In this document: piece by piece, positions 31,767-43,104 of the stretch
How the letters are laid out: every line of letters starts with the position of its first letter
How positions within the stretch are numbered: position 1 is the first letter of the stretch
From: Conchocele bisecta
Lineage: Eukaryota > Mollusca > Bivalvia > Lucinida > Thyasiridae
NCBI GenBank assembly: GCA_029237695.1
Contig: CM055274.1
Coordinates: 20,139,505-20,203,504 of the forward strand
Direction of reading: 5' to 3'
Length of the DNA stretch: 64,000 nucleotides
The notes under the pieces: generated by a model
The model's input: only the letters and a program-made list of their open reading frames with translations
What the model was told of the DNA's origin: nothing
Databases searched by the model: none
Program-made: the position numbers and the translations under genes

Positions 31767-32058
31767 CAGTAGCCTATTTCACCAACATTGCAAAATATAT
31801 TTATCTTGCAAAGTTTACTTTCATGGAGAAAGTTTCAATTTAAGGATACATGCAAATGTAATATATGAATGTATTACATTATCACAGCCATTTTGTAATA
31901 AATTCAGTATAATAATTCTGCATACTTTCAAGCGTCAAATATATGCAGTGGCTAGTTCTATATGAAATAATGTATTTTGGGAAAAATAAATGATTACTCC
32001 CGCAAAGTATACTTTGTTAGATAAGCATACTTTTCAATTTTGATGAAATCGGCTACAG
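31767..32058. mobile_element. TAGCCTATTTCACCAA MITE in duplication unit 1
   Basis: Starts CAGTAGCCTATTTCACCAAC and ends GGCTACAG with family interior; the left arm is diverged ('caaaatatatttatcttgca'). Confidence 0.85.
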
Positions 32059-32206
32059 AATGTATTTGGTAGCGTCGGACATGTGTTTTTTTTTTAAATA
32101 TTACTAGTTAATATATACTTCTGCATGTCAATATGGCATAATTACTCCTTGGCAACGTCATATAAATAGGTTAGGCCGACAAAACGTTACGGTGCAGGCA
32201 GCAGCC

Positions 32207-32476
32207 CAGTAGCCTATTTCACCAACATTGCAAAGTATACTTATCTACATGTAGCACATGTAAATTTATTAATTTTTATTATATGAATTGATTACATTAT
32301 CACAGCCACATTGTAATAAATTCAGTATAATAATTCTGCATACTTTCAAGCGTCAAATATATGCAGTGGTTAGCTTTATATGAAATAATGTATTTTGGGA
32401 AAAATAAATGATTAGTCCCGCAAAGTATACTTTGTGGGATAAGTATACTTTGCAATTTTGATGAAATCAGCTACAG
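32207..32476. mobile_element. TAGCCTATTTCACCAA MITE in duplication unit 2
   Basis: Starts CAGTAGCCTATTTCACCAAC, ends GCTACAG. A left-arm segment is replaced by 'tacatgtagcacatgtaaat', making it about 20 bases shorter than the unit 1 copy. Confidence 0.85.
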
Positions 32477-32509
32477 AATGTACTTGGTAGCGTCGGACAT
32501 GTTTTTTTA

Positions 32510-33694
32510 GTTCACCTGAGCGAAGCTCATGTGAGCTATTGTTATCGCAATGTGCCCGTCGTCCGTCGTCCGTCGTCGTCGTCCGTGAACAATTTCAAAT
32601 GTCTTCTCCTCGGTAAAAATTGGGCCTATAGTCACAAAACTTCATGGTCATGGTCCTTAGGTAGGGGGGTTACAAAATTGTTACGATTACGTCATTACGT
32701 AATCCAAGATGGCCGCCATCTAAAAAGAGCACAACTTATTCAAAAATCTTCTTCTCAAGAACCGCCAACCGGATTTCGACAAAACTTGGTAGGAATGATC
32801 GATGTACAATGCTCTTTCAAAGTTGTTGAAATGGTGACCCCGGGGTCAAAAATGGGCGTGGCCCGTGGGGTAAAATTATTTTTTTGACCGAATATGGTCA
32901 TGTCTATATCAAATCGAAGGTATCAAAGAGGCGATCGCTCTGGTAAATTTTTTGTCGAAATTGGATAATCATGTCATCCAAGATGGCTGCCGAAAGGTCA
33001 AAAGGTCGTTCTTTTATTAGAGATTTCAAAATTCTACTTCACACGAACCGCTTGGCCCATGGTGGCCAAACTTCACAGTTATGGTCCATGGGTGAAGCCT
33101 TTTTAGATTTTTTAAAATGGAGGTCGTTGCTAATCCAAGATGGCCGCCGTCTAAAAATAGTGCAAATTCTTAAAAAAATATTCTTATCTTGAACCGCCAG
33201 CCGGATTTCGACGAAACTTGGTAGGAATGATCGATGTAGAATGCTCTTTCAAAGGTGTTAAAATGGTGACCCTGAGGTCAAGAATGGGCGTGGCCCATGG
33301 AGTCAAATTTTATTTTTGACCGAATATGCTCATGTCATATATAAAATTGAAGGTAGCGATGAGGTGATTGCTCTAGTACAATATTTGTTGGAATCGGATG
33401 AATATGTCCTCCATGATGGTCGCCAAAAGATCCATTTATTAAAGATTTTGAACGTCTTTTTCTCGGTAACCACATGGCCGATGCTGGCCGATGCTGGCCA
33501 AACTTCATAGTAACTTAAGTTCCTTGGGTGAAGCATTTCCAGATTTGGTAAACTGAGAGTCATAGCTTGATCCAAGATAATCGCCATCTAAAAATAGCAC
33601 AATTTTTTTAAAACACATATGAACTCAATGTCACATTCACCTCTGGTGATCATGGAGTCAGGTGAGCGAATTAGGGCCAGCATGGCCCTCTTGA
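32510..33694. mobile_element. Unclassified 1.2 kb element, copy 1
   Basis: Begins 'gttcacctgagcgaagctca' and ends 'gagtcaggtgagcg' plus 'ggccagcatggccctcttga'. The interior consists of about two diverged copies of a roughly 420 bp block. Each block has 'ccaagatggccgcc', 'gaaccgccagccggatttcg', 'gacgaaacttggtaggaatg', 'ggtgaccccggggtcaaaaa' and 'tgggcgtggcccatgg'. The open frames across it are short and unconvincing. The boundaries are well defined because unit 1 of the host duplication shows the empty site. Confidence 0.8.
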
Positions 33695-33839
33695 TTTAAA
33701 TGTTACTAGTTAATATATACTTCTGCATGTAAATATGGCATAATTACTCCTTGGCAACTTGGTATGAAGGACATAACAACGAACAGACATGGTTTCATGA
33801 CGAAAGTGACCGAAATTGAGGCGTTTCGTTACCGCTTTT

Positions 33840-35275
33840 CGTCCGCCGTTCGTTGTCGTCGTCCGGCGTCGTCGTCATCATAGTCCGTCCTCACTTTCAC
33901 ACGTCCTCTTCTCCGGAACTGCTGGGCCGATGCTGGTCAAACTTCACACACATGGTACATATGCAGGTGGATTACACATGTGTTAAAATGGATGTATTCG
34001 TCAATCCAAAATGTCCGCCGTCTAAAAATAGCAAAGATTATTAAAAACACTTTTACTAGGAACCGCCAGACGAATTTCGAGCAAACTTGGCAAAGATGAC
34101 CGATGTATAATGCTCCTTCAATGTTATTAAAATGATGACCCCGGGGTCAAAAATAGATGTTTCCGGGGGGGGGTAAAAATAGATGTGTCAGATAGGTTTC
34201 AAATTTGATTTTTGAACGAATATGGTGAAATCATATATCAAATCGAAGATATTGACGAGACGATAGCTCTGGTACAGTTGTCATTTAAATCTGAGGAGTA
34301 CGTCATTCAAGATGGCCGCCGAAAAGTCAACAGGTCATCCTTTTATTTGAGATGTCAAACGTCTTCTTTACAATAACAAGTTGGACAATGATAGCCGAAC
34401 TTCACAATTATGGTCCACACATTATTAACCTTGGCAGAAATGACGGAGTACAATTATGCTCTTTCAAAGTTGTTAAAATGGTTTCCCCGGGGTCAAAAAT
34501 GGGCGTGGCCCTTTGGGTCAAATTGGGCTCATATTTTATTTTTGACCGAATATGATCATGTCTATATCAAATCGAAGGTATCAAAGAGGCGATCGCCCTG
34601 GTATACTATTTGTTGAAATTAGATGGTCATGTCATCCAAGATGGCCGCCGAAAGGTCAAAAGGTTGTTCTTTTTTTAGAGATTTCAAAATTCTTCTTCAC
34701 ACGAACCGCTTGGCCCTTGGTGGCCAAACTTCACAGTTATGGTCCATGGGTGAAGCCTTTTTAGATTTGTTAAAATGGAGGTCGTTGCTAATCCAAGATC
34801 TTCTCATGAACGGCCAGCCGGATTTCGACGAAACTTGGTAGGAATGATCGACGTAGAAGGCTCTTTCAAAGGTGTTAAAATGGTGACCCCGGGGTCAAAA
34901 ATGGGCGTGGCCCGTGGGATCAAATTTTATGTTTGACCAAATATGCTCAATTCTGATATCAAATTTAAGATATCGATTAGGCGATTGATCTGGTGCAATA
35001 TTTGTCGGAATCGGATGATTATGTCATCCAGGATGGCCTCCAAAATGTCTATTTATTCGAGATTTTTAACGTCTTTTTCTCAAGAAGCATATGGCCGATG
35101 CTGGCCAAACTTCATAGTAAGTTAAGATCCTTGGGTGTGAAGCATTTTCAGATTTGGTAAAATGAGAGTCATCGCTTAATCCAAGATGACTGCCATCTAA
35201 AAATAGCACAATTGTTTTAAAACACATATGAGCGAATGAGGTGAGCGAATTGGGGCCATCATGGCCATCTTGTTT
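33840..35275. mobile_element. Unclassified element, copy 2
   Basis: Same interior blocks as copy 1, here about three units, ending 'aggtgagcgaattggggcca' and 'tcatggccatcttgttta'. The left end is diverged and rich in 'cgtcgtc'. No transposase, RT or RNA polymerase III promoter was recognised, so class is unknown. Confidence 0.75.
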
Positions 35276-35412
35276 ATGTTCCGTTATGCCAGCTGGTATA
35301 CCCATGTTTTGCAAACGTACTCTCTAGTTAGGCATTGCCGAACTTGGAAAATGGCGACGAACTTGGCCATGATGATCAACGTGATATCAACATGACAAAC
35401 TGTCCCCATTAT

Positions 35413-35454
35413 AATGGCAATGGCAATGGCAATGGCAATGGCAATGGCAATGGT
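35413..35454. repeat. (AATGGC)7 hexanucleotide repeat
   Basis: Seven nearly perfect AATGGC units. The open frame with alternating Ala-Ile on the - strand is a by-product. Confidence 0.95.
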
Positions 35455-35894
35455 GCTCCGGAAATTTAAGGCGGCCACTTGCCTAGCGGCTCGACGATTT
35501 CTGCCCCCTAAAATGTCACCATGCTCGATGAACTAGTCATATTCATTTCACTCAGATAAATCATATACATGTAACTTAATCTGTATTTATCTGGTTAGTT
35601 AACTAACCAGATAAATACAGAATAAGTTAGATTAATATATATGTGAGTTGAATCTGGTTTAGAATTGAATAGTGTGCATGTATATAGCACGGCATCGCAG
35701 TGAATGCTGATCTGTCATGAATTGATGTTTAATGATTGAGTTGTCATACATGTTCAACAAACGGAGGAAATCAGCAAACCTATCCAGAAAAATATCTCAC
35801 GAATTTAACATACTGCTAAGGAATTGTCTGCATCCCATGCGCTAGTATCACTGCACATTGTCCGATAGTTGCAATAGCGCAATTGTTGTCACCC

Positions 35895-35958
35895 CGGATT
35901 CGGCGTCGGCGTCGACGTCGGCGTCAGCGTCGGCGTCGGCGCCGGCGTCACCGTCACG
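35895..35958. repeat. (GTCGGC)n repeat
   Basis: About ten imperfect GTCGGC hexamers forming a sharp GC- and CpG-rich island of about 60 bases directly before the satellite array. The Arg-rich frame over it is not a gene. Confidence 0.9.
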
Positions 35959-35959
35959 C

Positions 35960-37125
35960 CTTGTTTAAGGTTTTTAGTCAACCTTGTATATGGAATACTA
36001 CTGGCCCTACACCCACCATACTTGGACAACTTCATCTCCTAGTGATGTACATCAATAACCCCTGATCTACATTTGTCCTTGACCTACATTTCCTCTTGAA
36101 TTATTTAGTTAATTCTCTTTGGTTAAGGTTTTTAGTCCAGCTTGTAGATGGCATATCCCAGGCCCTAAACCAACCATACTTTGACAACTTCATCTCCGAG
36201 TGATGCACATCAACAACCCTTGACCTATAGTTGACCTTGACCTACATGTAACCTTGAATTACTTAGTTAATTCCCCTTGGTTAAGGTTTTTAGTCAACCT
36301 TGGTTAAGGTTTTAAGTCAAGCTTGTACATGGAATACTATTGTGCATACAGACACCATACTTGGACAACCTTTTCTCATAGAGATGTACATCAATAACAC
36401 CTGATCTATATTTGACCTTGACCTAAATTTCCTCTTGAATTACTTAGTTAATTCCCCTTGGTTAAGGTTTTTACTCAAGCTTGTATATGGAATACTACTG
36501 GCCCTACACCTGCCATACTTGGACAACTTCATCTAGTGATGTACATCAACAACCCCTGACCTATATTTGACCTTGACCTACATTTAACCTTGAATTAATT
36601 AGTTAATTCCCCTTGGTTAAGGTTTTTAGTCAACATTGGTTAAGGTTTTTAGTCAAGCTTGTAGATGGAATTCTATTGTGCATACAGACACCATAGTTGG
36701 ATAACTTTTTCTCATAGGGATGTACATCAATAACCCCTGACATATATTTTACCTTCACCTACATTTAACCTTGAATTACGTGGTTAATTTTTATAGTCAA
36801 GCTTGTATATGGAATACTCCTGGGCCTACATCAACCATACTTGGACAACTTCATCTCCTAGTGATGTACATCAATAATCCCTGACCTATATTTGACCTTG
36901 ACCTACTTTTATCCTTGCATTGCTTAGCTATTTCCCCTTGGTTAAGGTTGTTAGTCAAGCTTGTATATGGAATACTCCTGGGCCTACAGCAACCATTCTT
37001 GGAAAACTTCATCTCCTAGTGATGTACATCAATAACCCCTGACCTATATCTGTAATTGACCTACATTTAACCTTGAATTACTTACTTAATTTCCCTTGGT
37101 TAAGGTTTTTATGCAGGCTGCAGCC
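35960..37125. repeat. Satellite array, 155-180 bp unit
   Basis: About seven units begin near 35965, 36121, 36301, 36463, 36640, 36795 and 36943 with 'ggttaaggtttttagtcaag' and 'cttgtatatggaatact'. They continue 'catacttggacaacttcatc', 'gtgatgtacatcaataaccc' and 'tatatttgaccttgacctac'. Two units carry a short duplication of the first segment. It ends with a partial unit near 37105. No coding frame runs through. Confidence 0.9.
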
Positions 37126-38350
37126 ACCTTGTTGATCAAGCTATGTGTAAATCGACAACCCTCGTAATCGAGCTGTGCTGTTCTTTTACAGCTCTCGCTT
37201 ATTTTATCTCGTCATTTTTGCTCCATCTATACACATTTAGCCGGTGGCTTCATACTTGGTATGTAGCTTCATTATTTCATGTAGATGCGCACAGTGAATG
37301 TCAATGTTTTATTCGGTCACCGGGTCATGTATCATTTCCCCTTTTGGACTTAAAATGTTGCCTCTGTTACTATCAAAACGGTAGGTGTGCCATCCGTGTC
37401 ATATGTACACATTTTCTAGTATTAGTTTGCATGTTATTATATTTAACAACTGCGTTTCATTAATTTAAATGTATTATATTTCAACTTATTTTTACATGTA
37501 TGTAACCGTTATATTTCATATATTAAATGTGTGATATGTTATTTGCGAGCGGGTACTAGTGTAGAAGTCAGATTATTGCATAAAATAGGCATTCACAGTG
37601 TAATAACACGGTGTAATATATATCATAACACACTAAGTGTAATACTATGCAAATGAGGCCGCTACAGAAAACACCTAGGTGTTCATTACTGCTTCAACAT
37701 ATTGTGATGTGCTTATACAATAAACATTAATCTAACATTTGTGATGATTTAAAACGAGATTTATTAAACTTGTTGACTGATATCATAAGAAACTCTGCAT
37801 AGCCATGTAAGATCCAGTATTTATTAAAAACATAATATATAAACTACACTTATTTGATTGTTTGACACTTCACATGCACATGTTTGGTTGAATGTACATC
37901 TAGCCCCTCCTCTAATTGTGTTTGTTCGTTTAATGGTGTTTAACTGTTTATCAACAGCTAATGTCATTTAAGACTGGGCCAACAAGTTCGATTCCGCATT
38001 AAACCTGCTGCATTTCGATGACCTAATAACGTTTATCCCGTCGTGATCAGTTAGTTAGACGTTCTGATGCGATACTATCGCGTCAATACGACTTACTAAC
38101 TGATAAAGACGAGATCAAATGTAATAACATTGGTGTCACTTGTGGGCAGTATCACGTTTTTGACAAGATTTCATTTTATTTGTGTCTAACAATTTATCTC
38201 ATTCCGAGCAATTAGTAAATCGTCTTGACACGATAAGTATCTGGTTAAGACGACTAATAATGTGCGCTAAGACGACCTAGCTAAAACGTTATCACGTTAA
38301 GTAGATGACAAAAATATGCCACCATAGACACCGAAGCGTGCGTCACTACT
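37126..38350. other. AT-rich DNA, no gene recognised
   Basis: The 106-residue open frame at 37143-37463 (+) is Cys- and Tyr-rich with no recognisable domain and is not called a gene. A segment at about 37735-37815 matches the 'gtgatgatttaa' element seen in full at 50958. Confidence 0.4.
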
Positions 38351-38359
38351 GGATGCAAA

Positions 38360-38925
38360 ACCCCGTAAATTACCATTAATTCCCCATTAATATACCTTTA
38401 ATCATTAAAATACCATTAAAACGGCCATTACTTTTTGTTGCAATTCATTTAACGTGGTTCCACATAACCCATTAAAATGGCATTCAATAATAAAATCATG
38501 CCCATTAATGTGCACTTTTCCCAATAATGTGGCATTAAAACACACTTAAACAAAGAACACATACATTAATGACCATTAATTTGTGTATGGACTGATTTTG
38601 ACAACAATTTTAATGGTCATTAATTACTAAATTAATGGCCATGAAAGCTACAATGTTATATGAAAATATTTATGACCATTAATTTGTGTATGGACTGATT
38701 TTAACAGCAGTTTAATGGCCATTAATTACCAAGTTAATTCCCATGAAAGCTACAATGTGACATTAAAATAACCATTTCAAATTAATGGCCATTACATTCT
38801 GTATTTAATGGCACTTAAATGAAAAACAACAAACTAACTGAAACCTTTATGGGCATTACATTTTAGAGTTTCAATTTAATGGCCTTTAATGCCAAGTAAA
38901 TCAGTTTTAATCGGGACTGAATTCA
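38360..38925. repeat. CCATTAAT-rich degenerate repeat block
   Basis: Dense 'ccattaat' and 'attaatggcc' motifs on both strands. One approximate 115 bp duplication carries 'ccattaatttgtgtatggac' (near 38572 and 38678). A second block of the same kind lies at 42275-42600. Confidence 0.7.
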
Positions 38926-38965
38926 ATGCAGATTAAGAGTTAATGGCACTTGTGCTATTATAAGG

Positions 38966-39100
38966 TTTGATCATGTCCAGCCGTGTGCAAACGTTTGCTG
39001 TAGCAGGAGGGAACTGTTTGAACCGAAGGCCGCTGACCGCGTGTTCAAACAGTTCCCGAGGGCCACAACAAACGTTTGCACACGGCTGGACATGATCAAA
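38966..39100. repeat. Inverted repeat, 135 bp
   Basis: 'tttgatcatgtccagccgtg' and 'tgcaaacgtttg' pair with the complementary right end 'cacggctggacatgatcaaa'. The inner parts 'gggaactgtttgaac' and 'gttcaaacagttccc' also pair, around a GC-rich loop. Likely a MITE; no second copy seen. Confidence 0.8.
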
Positions 39101-39210
39101 CGTTATTGTTACATTTGCAACACAAAACTGATGTAATTTGAGCATTACATTCAGTATTTTCAGTACTTTTATAAATCGTCCCATTCACTTAGATAATTTT
39201 CGGTATTCAT

Positions 39211-39321
39211 ATTCCGGGGCCGCGTCATGGACGTCATGAACGTCATGAAGTTATGACGTCATGAAGGCACTTCCGCGTAATGACGTCATGAAGGCACTTC
39301 CATTACGCTCAGCCCCGGAAT
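39211..39321. repeat. Inverted repeat with GACGTCATGAAGGCACTTCC tandem
   Basis: The ends 'attccggggc' and 'gccccggaat' bracket two copies of 'gacgtcatgaaggcacttcc' and several 'cgtcatga' repeats. GC-rich, 111 bases. Confidence 0.7.
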
Positions 39322-40759
39322 GAGCATTGCCTAAAGTCATATGCAAACAGCACGCGCTGTATGTTTGCACATATGTGCAAACAACGGAAACCATGTAACA
39401 ATATGGTCAATAACCTTTAAAACGCTGAATAAGAAAATTGTCATCTGCTTATTTTTTTTTCTTCATAATAATAACTTTTTAATTAAAATCCCAGAAATCC
39501 CAGTTGCTAGGAATGTTATCTGTCTGTGGGAATAGTCTAGGAATACTAGGAATTTACACATTACAAAATTCCTAAATGTCCCAAGTCTTAGAAGTTTCAT
39601 CTTGGAAATTTAGAGAATGTTTGTAAAATTGGTGGTTCTTGAATGTGTACCCTTATGATTCTCACTGAAATTACCATTTGAGATATCAATGTAGACTTTC
39701 GCTGAAATATCAGAGAATTATTAATCTCCCAGACACAGACAGACACATGTATGATTATGCACACACATATGTGCCGGAACAATGCTCTCGCAGTCTTTGT
39801 GGCTGCAGAGAGATCGAGGCGAAAAATAAGCGCCTGAATTACAGACATTCATCAACAACTGGAAGTTAAGATGGCACATGGTATACATTATTTTGGATTT
39901 AAACATGAATTACTTTAATATGTAAGTCAGCAATCAAACCACAGTAAGATATTTCACAAGCAATGAACTAGACTCGTAGAAAGGATTAAGACTAGTCTAT
40001 GTATCATTTAAATATAATAAGAAAAATTTGAGTTCCTCAATTATGACAAAACTAACCAGTAACCGACTGGATCCAGTAACCGACGTATGCGATATTGCAC
40101 GCGCATTATATCACTTTCCAGTGTTAAAGACACAATACGATTACGAATCAAAAGACAGGCATAATAATACAAACTGGATAAAAGACTGACACACATATTG
40201 TGACTGACTTGATGATTGATTAATTTATGCACACAACCAAACTTCAGTAAGAGATTTCATAAACAAATGAACTACTGTCTGTTCCACATATTGCTGCCTA
40301 TCTATCTATCTCTATATTCTATCTATATATTTTCGGGGTCATATATATTCAGGAAACCAATAGAAATCCGCTGTGAAAAGCTTTTTTTGCAATCTGTTTT
40401 GGTCACAAATCATCTACATCTGCAAATTATCTGGGCATTTACAAATGTAGCATATTTATGTTCAATCAATCTGTCCCACACTATTATTGTTAAAGACCAC
40501 TTGTGGAGAGCTAGACATACATGTAGTCATCATAACAAAGTCAGGGTGTTTATATGTGCGTGTGTCCGATAATCTGTTGTTGTTGCTTTTTTTTAAAGTA
40601 AAGTCTATCTCTCTACATGCTGGTTCTCATTCTTTGAATATTATGAACCAACATAGATGTTGATGTGACAACACAAACAAACAAAAATCGTGGCGAGGAG
40701 CAATAATTAATAGTTTAAACACAGCTCCAGTTAATGTGTTTAATTTTATCAACTTTAGG
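39322..40759. other. AT-rich DNA, no gene recognised
   Basis: Open frames on both strands are short and without motif. A CTGTCTGTTCCACA end, as in the 46231 element, occurs near 40277, followed by an imperfect ATCT microsatellite (40301-40335). Nothing else is supported. Confidence 0.4.
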
Positions 40760-40879
40760 GGAAATTTTGTTATTTCTCCACCGAAAATAGAATTTTGGGA
40801 GTGCTTTATAATTGTCTCATTGAGACGATTCTAAAGCACTCCCAAACTGCCATTTTTAGTGAAGAAATAAGAAAATTTG
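40760..40879. repeat. Inverted repeat, 120 bp
   Basis: 'tttgggagtgctttata' and 'taaagcactcccaaa' form the inner stem; 'aaattttgttatttctcc' and 'gaagaaataagaaaattt' pair further out. MITE-like. Confidence 0.7.
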
Positions 40880-41679
40880 AGGCCGAGATTCTTAGGATAT
40901 TCGTAGGATGTTCCTAACAAGTTCCGACAAGGGTAGCATTTCATTTACCAAATGTGTTAAGCTCCGTTTACTTTGAACTACTTTATGGATTTGAATTGTA
41001 TATGGCAACAGTGTATCTCTGGACATAATAGGATGTCCAGTATGTCTCCAGGGGCGGCAAAATCTGATGTTGACTTGTCCGTTTCTGGGACAAGCTTAGC
41101 AACACGGACAATGGATTTTTCCGCCCTTGTACTAAGGCTCCTACGACCAAGGTCATATAATTGGACATAACATTTCAATCAATCAATGACATAATCAGAC
41201 TTTGCGTTCAGCAAAAGTGTTAAGCTTTTCTTTTATGACTATCCATGAATTACTGTGTTTTACCCGTGAAATCGAAATCCATCTTACACCCGTGAAATAT
41301 CGATTTCGAAAAGTCACAGTTTTGCCGAACTACTTTCTTAGGCTCCGCCCATTGTACTTATATGCAATAAACTATGTTTAAACGAAATTAGGCTCCGCCC
41401 AACTGGGGAATTTTAGTAGTTGCATGATTATGTCCCTTGCACACCTGCGATTAGCTCCCTTGCTGGATGAGCGCACCGAGCAGCATTTGTTATCTGCTAC
41501 CGAAGGAGGAAGGAGGAAATCGCTGAACTGGACAATTTGCTTTCGCAAATAGATACGAATCAAACATGAGGACCCTCAAATAACACAATTGCCCAACATT
41601 TAGCATGTTTAGTAAAAAAAAAGAGTAATGGTAATCAAAATAACAAATAAAACATGATGAATATCTTAAAACATCCAGC

Positions 41680-42065
41680 AATCTTCATTCTTGATCTTGA
41701 AATTCTCTGTGATGAATCAGGTGCTTGTATCTATGTTTGTAACATAACTGTTCTACTTAATATTCAAAAGAACAGTCGCCCCAAGAACAGACATTTGCAA
41801 CCTGTACGACAATGTTGACATTTTCTGTGTAATCCACGGAATTCCATTAGAATTGTTAATCTTCATTCTTGATCTTGAAATTCTCCGTGCTGAATCAGGT
41901 GCTTGTATCTATGCTTGCGACACAACTGTTCTACTTTATATTCAAAAGAACAGTCGCCCCAAGAACGGACATTTGCAACCTGTACGACAACGTTGACATT
42001 TTCTGTGTAATCCATGGCATTCCATTAGAATTGTTAATCTTCATTCTTGATCTTGAAATTCTTCG
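41680..42065. repeat. Direct tandem duplication, 178 bp period
   Basis: 'aatcttcattcttgatcttg' starts at 41680, 41858 and 42036, so two full units and a partial third are present at about 95% identity by eye. One frame reads RTDICNLYDNVDIFCVIHGI and continues into the next unit, but it is broken and no family was recognised. Confidence 0.9.
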
Positions 42066-42274
42066 TGTCAAAGACTAATGCATACAGCGACAGTGAATAG
42101 GGAATGTGTGCAGGCATCAAATTCTGTTCAAAACACTGTTAAACAACTTGTTGTAACACTATTCTCGTTAGTTCGAATGAACATAAAATACAAGATGGCG
42201 GCACTTTCGTTTTCTCGCCTCATTATATATTCATGATTATATATTCATGTAACATATTATTCCGTACTTTGCTG

Positions 42275-42600
42275 TTGCCATTAATGGGGTCCATAGGCCA
42301 TTAATTATGCACCTAACCCAATTTAATGTGACCCTTAAATGGCAATTTTGTTAATGGTCACACCCATGAAAATGTCATTAAATATTTTAATGGGCCCTTA
42401 ATCATGTACACTTTAATTGGTGATTAATGCCCATTAAACCAAATCAAGCCATTAAAAAGTAAATATTTATTTTGAATGGGTTCATATTTCACGTGTTTTT
42501 CATGGTGTATAATATTGAAACTAATGGCCATTAAGTTTTTTCAAAAGTGCCATTAATATATATTGTAATGTTTATTAAAAAATTGAAAAAATTATGGGGT
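42275..42600. repeat. CCATTAAT-rich block 2
   Basis: The same 'ccattaat', 'attaatggcc' and 'taatgggc' motifs as at 38360-38925, less dense. It directly precedes the SINE. Confidence 0.55.
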
Positions 42601-42694
42601 GTGATCATTATAATTTAACTATTTTATTGTTTGTTGTGTTTCCCTCCCCTTCTGGTCCAAATGTTTGTTATGATGTAGCACCGCCACTAAACTA

Positions 42695-42960
42695 GCTGTT
42701 CCGTTTTCCGGTTACCGCAATCGGTAACGAGTGCGCTTCTCACCAATGCAACCCCGGGTTCGATCTCGGCAGGGACAGTATGTGATATGGTATGGTGGTC
42801 GCCAGATCGGACAAGTGGGTTTCCTACGGGTACCTGGTTTCCTCCCACATTAATGACGGTTAGTATGCCTTCATCTGTGCCAATGAACACATTTGTATAA
42901 ATGTCATCGCGCTTATTTGTAATCCGTGTAAAGTAAAATAAAGTTCAAACTTTTTAAATG
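42695..42960 (+). mobile_element. tRNA-derived SINE
   Basis: The head has an A-box-like 'ggttaccgcaatcggtaacg' and a B box 'gggttcgatctcg' (42756). It is followed by a body with 'gggtacctggtttcctccca', a segment resembling the conserved core of several marine-animal SINEs. An AATAAAG-type tail ends near 42950. Family name was not assigned. Confidence 0.7.
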
Positions 42961-43063
42961 GGCTATCGAATGGCGATACTGTTAACTAAAGGTATTTGAC
43001 GGTTTTACACCGAAGCGTTCGTGCATACGTAACATGATGTGCCTCTCTTGCGCCTATATTGTT

Positions 43064-43104
43064 GTATTTAGAACCAGAGATCACGCCTCTGGTTCTAAAT
43101 ATAA
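43064..43104. repeat. Short hairpin
   Basis: 'tatttagaaccagag' and 'ctctggttctaaata' are exact complements around 8 bases. Confidence 0.7.

Larger units (their letters stand above)
31717..33757. repeat. 440 bp tandem duplication, second unit split by an insert
   Basis: Unit 1 (31717-32156) and unit 2 (from 32157) both read 'gtcatataaataggt(c/t)aggccgac', then a full TAGCC MITE, then 'ggtagcgtcggacatg' and 'ttactagttaatatatactt'. In unit 2 an unrelated 1.2 kb element interrupts the sequence between about 32509 and 33695, and the remainder resumes to about 33757. Confidence 0.85.

Noticed and set aside
37143..37463. 106-residue Cys/Tyr-rich frame as a small secreted or membrane protein
   Set aside because: No cleavage site or domain pattern, and AT-rich composition like its surroundings; consistent with chance.
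42695..42780. Functional tRNA gene
   Set aside because: A and B boxes are present but the cloverleaf does not close and a SINE body and tail follow, so it is a SINE head.
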